Assembly: GCA_039928615.1 (NCBI GenBank)
Contig: JBDSSS010000006.1
Coordinates: 1-38,494, forward strand
DNA from: JBDSSS01 sp039928615
GTDB lineage: Bacteria; Actinomycetota; Actinomycetes; Actinomycetales; Dermatophilaceae
Length of the DNA stretch: 38,494 bases
Reading direction: 5' to 3'
The translations under genes and the position numbers were made by a program. Shown piece after piece: positions 34,782 through 38,494 of the stretch; positions within the stretch are counted from its first letter, which is position 1, and each line of letters opens with the position of its first letter. The notes under the pieces are model-generated. The model ran no database searches. It was not told the origin of the DNA and saw only the letters and a program-made list of their open reading frames with translations.

Positions 34782-35134
34782 TCCCCGATGCGGCCCCCGA
34801 CCGCGGGCGGAAGCTGCTCGACCGGGTGCGGCACGTCCTCCCCCACGACACGGTCCGTGAGGTCCGGATGTTCGGCGTGACCGCCGTCGTGGTCGACGGC
34901 GCCATGGTGGTCGCCGTGCACCCCGACGGCAGTCTGCTCATCCGGGTCGACCCGGCCGAGGACGCTGCTCTCCTCGAGCGTCCCGACGCCGCGCGCGCCG
35001 AGATGGGCACCGGTCGCTCCATGGGGGCCGGCTGGATCCGGGTGGCCGCGAGCGCCCTGGAGACCGACGAGGGACTGGATGGCTGGCTCCGGCCCGCGGT
35101 CGACTTCAACGGCCGGAGCGGAGCCGGCCGCTGA
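34778..35134 (+). CDS. TfoX N-terminal-domain protein
   Basis: 118 residues matching the TfoX N-terminal domain alone: E-V-R-M-F-G-V-T-A-V-V-V-D-G near 28-41, then L-L-I-R-V-D-P, M-G-T-G-R-S-M and G-W-I-R-V. There is no C-terminal TfoX domain, so it is not the full competence regulator. Such single-domain forms are common in actinobacteria with unknown function. ATGA overlap with the SnoaL-like gene; last gene of the operon. Confidence 0.85.
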   Translation: MIPDAAPDRGRKLLDRVRHVLPHDTVREVRMFGVTAVVVDGAMVVAVHPDGSLLIRVDPAEDAALLERPDAARAEMGTGRSMGAGWIRVAASALETDEGLDGWLRPAVDFNGRSGAGR

Positions 35135-35176
35135 CCCACCGAGCGTGCCCCACTGCGGTCGGACACTCGTTCTACC

Positions 35177-35192
35177 TAGAACACCTGTTCGA
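35177..35192 (+). promoter_or_regulatory. LexA (SOS) box of the AlkB-like gene
   Basis: TAGAAC-ACCT-GTTCGA differs by one base from the actinobacterial LexA consensus TCGAAC-N4-GTTCGA. It ends 8 bp before the -10 and would block promoter access, so the gene should be induced by DNA damage. Confidence 0.8.
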
Positions 35193-35200
35193 CCTTGCGG

Positions 35201-35206
35201 TAGCGT
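35201..35206 (+). promoter_or_regulatory. Leaderless -10 of the AlkB-like gene
   Basis: TAGCGT ends 6 nt before the ATG at 35213; the LexA box occupies the -35 area. No Shine-Dalgarno. Confidence 0.55.
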
Positions 35207-35212
35207 GTTGTC

Positions 35213-35866
35213 ATGGACCTCGCTCTGCAGGGCTCGCTGCTCGACCTCAGCGACGCGATGACGCTCCTGGACCTCCGTCCAGGCATCCGCCGGACCGGGC
35301 TCGGTCACGGCGCCTGGGTCGACGTGCGACCGGGGTGGCTGTCGAGCGGCGACGAGCTGTTCGCCACCTTGCTGCGCGACGTGCCGTGGCACGCCGAGCG
35401 GCGCCAGATGTATGACTCGGTGGTCGCGGTCCCGCGCCTCACGAAGTTCTACGCCGGCGGCGAGAGGCTGCCCCACCCCCTCCTCGCCGAGGCGCGCGAT
35501 GCCCTCGGCGCCCACTACCGCGACGAGCTCGGCGAGCCCTTCGTCACCGCCGGGCTGTGCCTCTACCGCGACGGCAACGACAGCGTCGCCTGGCACGGCG
35601 ACCGCGTCGGCCGCTCTCGCGACAGCGACACGATGGTCGCGATCCTGTCCCTCGGGTCGGCCCGGACCCTGACGCTGCGCCCCCGCGACGGGGGCCCGCT
35701 ACCGGGCGCCTCGACGTCAAAGTCCTTGCGTTTCCCGCTCGCCCATGGTGACCTCGTGGTCATGGGCGGCTCCTGCCAACGCACGTGGGACCACGCCGTG
35801 CCCAAGACCTCAGCGCCGGTCGGCCCACGCATCTCCGTGCAGTTCCGGGTCGCCGGCGTGCGCTGA
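35213..35866 (+). CDS. alkB: AlkB-like 2-oxoglutarate/Fe(II) dioxygenase
   Basis: DNA/RNA alkylation-repair dioxygenase, 217 residues. The iron site is His128-G-Asp130 plus His194 (T-W-D-H-A-V-P-K), and Arg206/Arg212 in P-R-I-S-V-Q-F-R hold 2-oxoglutarate and support catalysis. Y-R-D-G-N-D-S-V-A-W-H-G-D is the typical lead-in. Length and layout fit the bacterial ALKBH2/3-like branch, which removes methyl groups from N1-methyladenine and N3-methylcytosine. ATG is chosen from the hexamer 6 nt upstream. The LexA box suggests SOS control rather than the Ada control used in E. coli. Confidence 0.9.
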   Translation: MDLALQGSLLDLSDAMTLLDLRPGIRRTGLGHGAWVDVRPGWLSSGDELFATLLRDVPWHAERRQMYDSVVAVPRLTKFYAGGERLPHPLLAEARDALGAHYRDELGEPFVTAGLCLYRDGNDSVAWHGDRVGRSRDSDTMVAILSLGSARTLTLRPRDGGPLPGASTSKSLRFPLAHGDLVVMGGSCQRTWDHAVPKTSAPVGPRISVQFRVAGVR

Positions 35867-35882
35867 CCAGGAGTAGAGACGT

Positions 35883-36734
35883 ATGCCGTTCACCCCGGAC
35901 CCGAACGCCCCCACGATCCCCTTCGTCGACCACCTCGAGCAGGAGTCAGCCCTCTTCCGGCAGGCCCTCGCGGACGCCCCCGCCGCGGCTCGCGTGCCCA
36001 CCTGCTCCGACTGGGACGCCGACGACCTGCTCTGGCACCTCGCCGACGTGCAGTGGTTCTGGGGCGAGATCGCGCAGCGCCGGCTCACCTCGGTCGGCGA
36101 CGTCCGCGCCCTCGTCCGGGTCGAGCGGCCGACGGACCGCGCCGGCCTGCTCGACCACTTCGACACCTCGACCGAGCGGCTCGTCCGGGTTTTGCGCGAG
36201 CTGCCCGCCGACACCGAGCTGTGGATGTGGGCCGACGACCACAGCGCGGGCTACATCGCCCGGCGCCAGGCGCACGAGGCGCTCGTCCACCGCCTCGACG
36301 CCGAGCTCACGGCTGGGCCGACGGCAGGCACCCGGCACGACGTCGACCCGGCACTGGCCGCCGACGGCGTCGACGAGGCGCTGAGGGTCATGCGCGGCCA
36401 CGAGCCGGACCCCGCCGAGCCCGACCTGCTCGACGCCCCGGTCTGCGGCCCGGTCACCGTCTCGGCGGTCGACGTCATGCACTCCTGGACCGTCACCCCA
36501 GTACGCGTCACCGGGCACGACTCCGACGGGGACGAGTACGACCTCGTCCGGTTCCGGCCCGGGGCCCACGGTGCAGACGGGGAGGCGACTTCGGCCGTCG
36601 CCGAGATTAGTGGCTCGGCCGCCGACCTCGACGCCTGGCTGTGGAACCGGCCGACCACCGGCACCCTCGAGCGGTCCGGAGACGCCGCAGCCCTCGCGGC
36701 CGTCGACGCGATCGTCACGGGGTCGATCGACTGA
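35883..36734 (+). CDS. Maleylpyruvate isomerase/DinB-like mycothiol-type protein
   Basis: 283 residues. The N-terminal MDMPI/DinB four-helix bundle keeps His52 (L-L-W-H-L-A-D-V-Q-W), His131-Glu132 and His136 (A-H-E-A-L-V-H-R-L-D-A-E) as likely metal ligands. The C-terminal domain (about 190-283) is the SCP2-like cap, with S-A-A-D-L-D-A-W-L-W-N-R. Such proteins are often thiol-dependent transferases using mycothiol in actinobacteria; a real maleylpyruvate role is unlikely without the catabolic genes nearby. AGGAG is placed 10 nt before the ATG. Its final 20 bp overlap the 3' end of the convergent membrane-protein gene. Confidence 0.87.
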   Translation: MPFTPDPNAPTIPFVDHLEQESALFRQALADAPAAARVPTCSDWDADDLLWHLADVQWFWGEIAQRRLTSVGDVRALVRVERPTDRAGLLDHFDTSTERLVRVLRELPADTELWMWADDHSAGYIARRQAHEALVHRLDAELTAGPTAGTRHDVDPALAADGVDEALRVMRGHEPDPAEPDLLDAPVCGPVTVSAVDVMHSWTVTPVRVTGHDSDGDEYDLVRFRPGAHGADGEATSAVAEISGSAADLDAWLWNRPTTGTLERSGDAAALAAVDAIVTGSID

Positions 36735-38283
36735 GCCCCCGGTCGTCTGCCCGCCCGGGACCCCGGCGCCTCGGCGCAGTGCGGTGCACGGTCGCCGCCA
36801 ACGCCACGATCACCGGGACGAAGGTGAACAGGTAGCGGGACCGACCCTGGAAGAGCAGGGTGAACGCGGCGATGCCGAGGACGGTCACGGCGAGCAGCAC
36901 GGTCTCGCGGCGGGGTCGGGCCCGCAGCAGGCCGAGGCCGGCGGCGAGCAACACGGCGAGCCAGAGCCCCTGGGTGGCGTCGGCCCGCCAGCGGTAGAGC
37001 GCCCCGTGGAAGCCCTGGACCGTGTTGACGGCCCCCATCACGGGGCCCTCGACGTTGATCCGCTCGGGCAGGGAGTCCGGGCCCTCACCCCAGGCCCAGA
37101 ACATGCCGTCACCCCAGTTCCAGACGAGCTTGTCACCGTAGAAGGCGAGGGTGCCGCCGGGGCCCCGCTCCGCCCACCGGTCGGCGACGTAGTGCCGTGC
37201 GTAGTCCTGCGCCTCGGCCGTCGGCCGTCCCTCGACCGCGTCGACCATCGCGCGGCTGTAGGTCCCGTAGTTGACGACGCCGTCGGCGCCCACCTGGCGG
37301 TCCAGCCCGTTGGCGAACCACCAGACCACCGGCGGGCTCGCGCCGGCACGGATCCGGGCCGTGTCCACCCCCGCGGCCGGCGGCGCCGCCGCGGTGAACG
37401 CGCTGGCCAGCCCCACGAAGAGCCCGACGGCGAGTCCAGCCGCGGCCAGCCGGCCCACCCGCTGTCGTGTCTCGAGCCCGCGCTCCGCCGCAGCGAGCAG
37501 CAGCACCAGGGCGACCGCGACGACGGCGACGGCAGGGGTCGTCTTGATGACGTAGGCGACGGCGAGCGCTGCGATCCCCACGCCGCCCAGCGCCACCGGC
37601 CCCGTCCCGGCCCCACGCCGCCAGGCCGCGCAGACGAGGGAGAGACCGCCGACGAGGAACGGCATCGCGTAGAGGTCGGTGTACGGCACGCTCATCCAGG
37701 GACTGAGCCCGACCAGCGCGAGGGTGACGAGCTGGGCTGCCAGAGCTGGGCCCCGACCGGCCACCGGCGCGACGAGGGCGTGCACGGCATACAGGGTGAC
37801 CGCGACACAGACGGCGCTGGCCACGATGAGCAGCTCGTCGGCGCGCAGACCCAGCGTCGTGGCCACGCCCACCCCGAGCCGGTCGATCGCGAGCAGCGGG
37901 ATCGTGTTGGGGAACAGCGACAGGTAGTCGTAGTCACCCGGCCGCAGGCCGACCCCGGACTGGACGCGCACCGCGAGGTCGAGCACGACCCGCGCGTCCC
38001 AGCCGAAGCGGTAGCGCATCACCACGCCGAGAGCGCCGGAGACGACTCCCCCGGCCAGCGACACGACGAGCGGCACCCACCGACCGTGAAGGGCGTCCGG
38101 CACGCGCAGTGTCAGGGCCCCTGCAAGAGCCACGACGACCGTGGGGACGACGACGAACCAGTCGTAGCCGATGTTGGCCCGGCGGGGCGCGACGAGAGCG
38201 ACCGTCGCCACGATGACGAGCGAGACCCCGGTCAGCCTGAGCAGGGCCCTGCCGACCGGGGTCTCCATGGACGCCGACGCCAT
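36715..38283 (-). CDS. Polytopic membrane protein, GT-C glycosyltransferase-like
   Basis: 522 residues with roughly ten to twelve hydrophobic segments, first near 17-30, last near 480-500. A long extracytoplasmic loop at about 320-420 contains W-W-F-A-N-G-L and conserved aromatic residues (W-N-W-G-D-G-M-F-W). The early G-Y-D-W and G-D-Y-D-Y motifs between first segments are reminiscent of the acidic loop of lipid-linked-sugar transferases (GT-C fold). This would fit cell-envelope glycosylation, but the assignment is by shape only. ATG 38283 follows the leuA stop by one base, so it is likely coupled; a second ATG at 38268 is possible. Confidence 0.75.
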   Translation of the reverse strand: MASASMETPVGRALLRLTGVSLVIVATVALVAPRRANIGYDWFVVVPTVVVALAGALTLRVPDALHGRWVPLVVSLAGGVVSGALGVVMRYRFGWDARVVLDLAVRVQSGVGLRPGDYDYLSLFPNTIPLLAIDRLGVGVATTLGLRADELLIVASAVCVAVTLYAVHALVAPVAGRGPALAAQLVTLALVGLSPWMSVPYTDLYAMPFLVGGLSLVCAAWRRGAGTGPVALGGVGIAALAVAYVIKTTPAVAVVAVALVLLLAAAERGLETRQRVGRLAAAGLAVGLFVGLASAFTAAAPPAAGVDTARIRAGASPPVVWWFANGLDRQVGADGVVNYGTYSRAMVDAVEGRPTAEAQDYARHYVADRWAERGPGGTLAFYGDKLVWNWGDGMFWAWGEGPDSLPERINVEGPVMGAVNTVQGFHGALYRWRADATQGLWLAVLLAAGLGLLRARPRRETVLLAVTVLGIAAFTLLFQGRSRYLFTFVPVIVALAATVHRTAPRRRGPGRADDRGLSRSTP

Positions 38284-38284
38284 C

Positions 38285-38494
38285 TCAGGCGTCGCGCACG
38301 GCCCGGTTGACCGCCGACACGACCGCCTTGAGCGAGGCGGTGACGATCGACGGGTCGACGCCGACGCCCCACAGGACGCGCTCGCCGACCGCGCACTCGA
38401 CGTAGGCCGCGGCCCGCGCGTCGCCACCGGCGGAGAGGGCGTGCTCGGCATAGTCGAGCACCCGGACCTCCGGGGTGCCCTCGATGGTCGAGAT
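38285..38494 (-). CDS. leuA: 2-isopropylmalate synthase, C-terminus only
   Basis: The last 69 codons of LeuA, running off the right window edge. The segment is the end of the regulatory domain: V-R-V-L-D-Y-A-E-H-A-L-S-A-G-G-D-A-R-A-A-A-Y-V-E, then V-G-V-D-P-S-I-V-T-A-S. The G-G-D-A-R-A-A-A-Y-V-E motif is part of the leucine-binding domain that mediates feedback control. First enzyme of leucine biosynthesis; catalytic domain lies outside the window. Confidence 0.92.
   Translation of the reverse strand: MSTIEGTPEVRVLDYAEHALSAGGDARAAAYVECAVGERVLWGVGVDPSIVTASLKAVVSAVNRAVRDA

Noticed and set aside
34778..35134. Competence regulator TfoX, as support for an uptake role of GTATGCCG
   Set aside because: Only the N-terminal TfoX domain is present; single-domain forms are common and not tied to competence, so it is not used as evidence.

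Overview
This window comes from a high-GC (roughly 70% or more), GTG-start-rich actinobacterial chromosome, most likely a member of the Micrococcales close to the Intrasporangiaceae. That placement is inferred from codon use, an ATP-dependent acyl-CoA carboxylase fused into one chain, a mycothiol-type DinB/MDMPI protein, and the grouping dnaG-dgt-glyS-zur-uppS-recO, which also lies together in Mycobacterium tuberculosis. It looks like ordinary chromosome: I see no prophage, transposase, CRISPR array or rRNA.

Layout. Bases 1-1255 are a worn edge: a partial small gene, a cupin, and the N-terminal stump of an ABC ATPase gene with an in-frame stop. Bases 1256-5116 hold katG, an aldo/keto reductase and a two-ACT-domain protein. 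Bases 5294-10828 encode an 1844-residue carboxylase (BC, biotin domain, carboxyltransferase in one chain). Two secreted peptidases follow (M43-type and M23), then a complete glutamate-type ABC importer (13870-17212) and tRNA-Asn. Bases 17464-21224 are the replication/nucleotide cluster (hypothetical, dnaG, dgt on the minus strand). Bases 21317-26692 mix small conserved genes, dusB, a hydrolase, a mercaptopyruvate sulfurtransferase and an AbiEi-like/DUF559-like protein enclosed by two related hairpins. Bases 26862-33457 contain glyS, a small membrane protein, the zinc operon znuA-znuC-znuB-zur, uppS and recO. Bases 33591-35134 are a tightly overlapping four-gene operon led by an ArsR regulator, followed by an AlkB-like repair gene, an MDMPI-like protein, a polytopic membrane protein and the 3' end of leuA.

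Regulation is unusually legible. znuA has a 33-bp double Fur/Zur-type inverted repeat lying exactly over its promoter, and zur is the last gene of the same operon. The ArsR operon has a perfect 20-bp palindrome over its -35. The AlkB gene has a near-consensus actinobacterial LexA box. At least eleven genes have a -10-like hexamer 6-7 nt before the start codon, which suggests leaderless transcripts.

The most unexpected signals are two. (1) The exact octamer GTATGCCG (or its complement) occurs 20 times where about 1-2 would be expected from composition; it appears in all reading frames and between genes, forces rare codons, and forms the two outer ends of the glyS-side terminator. (2) A covarying hairpin repeat occurs once on each side of the AbiEi/DUF559-like gene, which suggests a small cassette.
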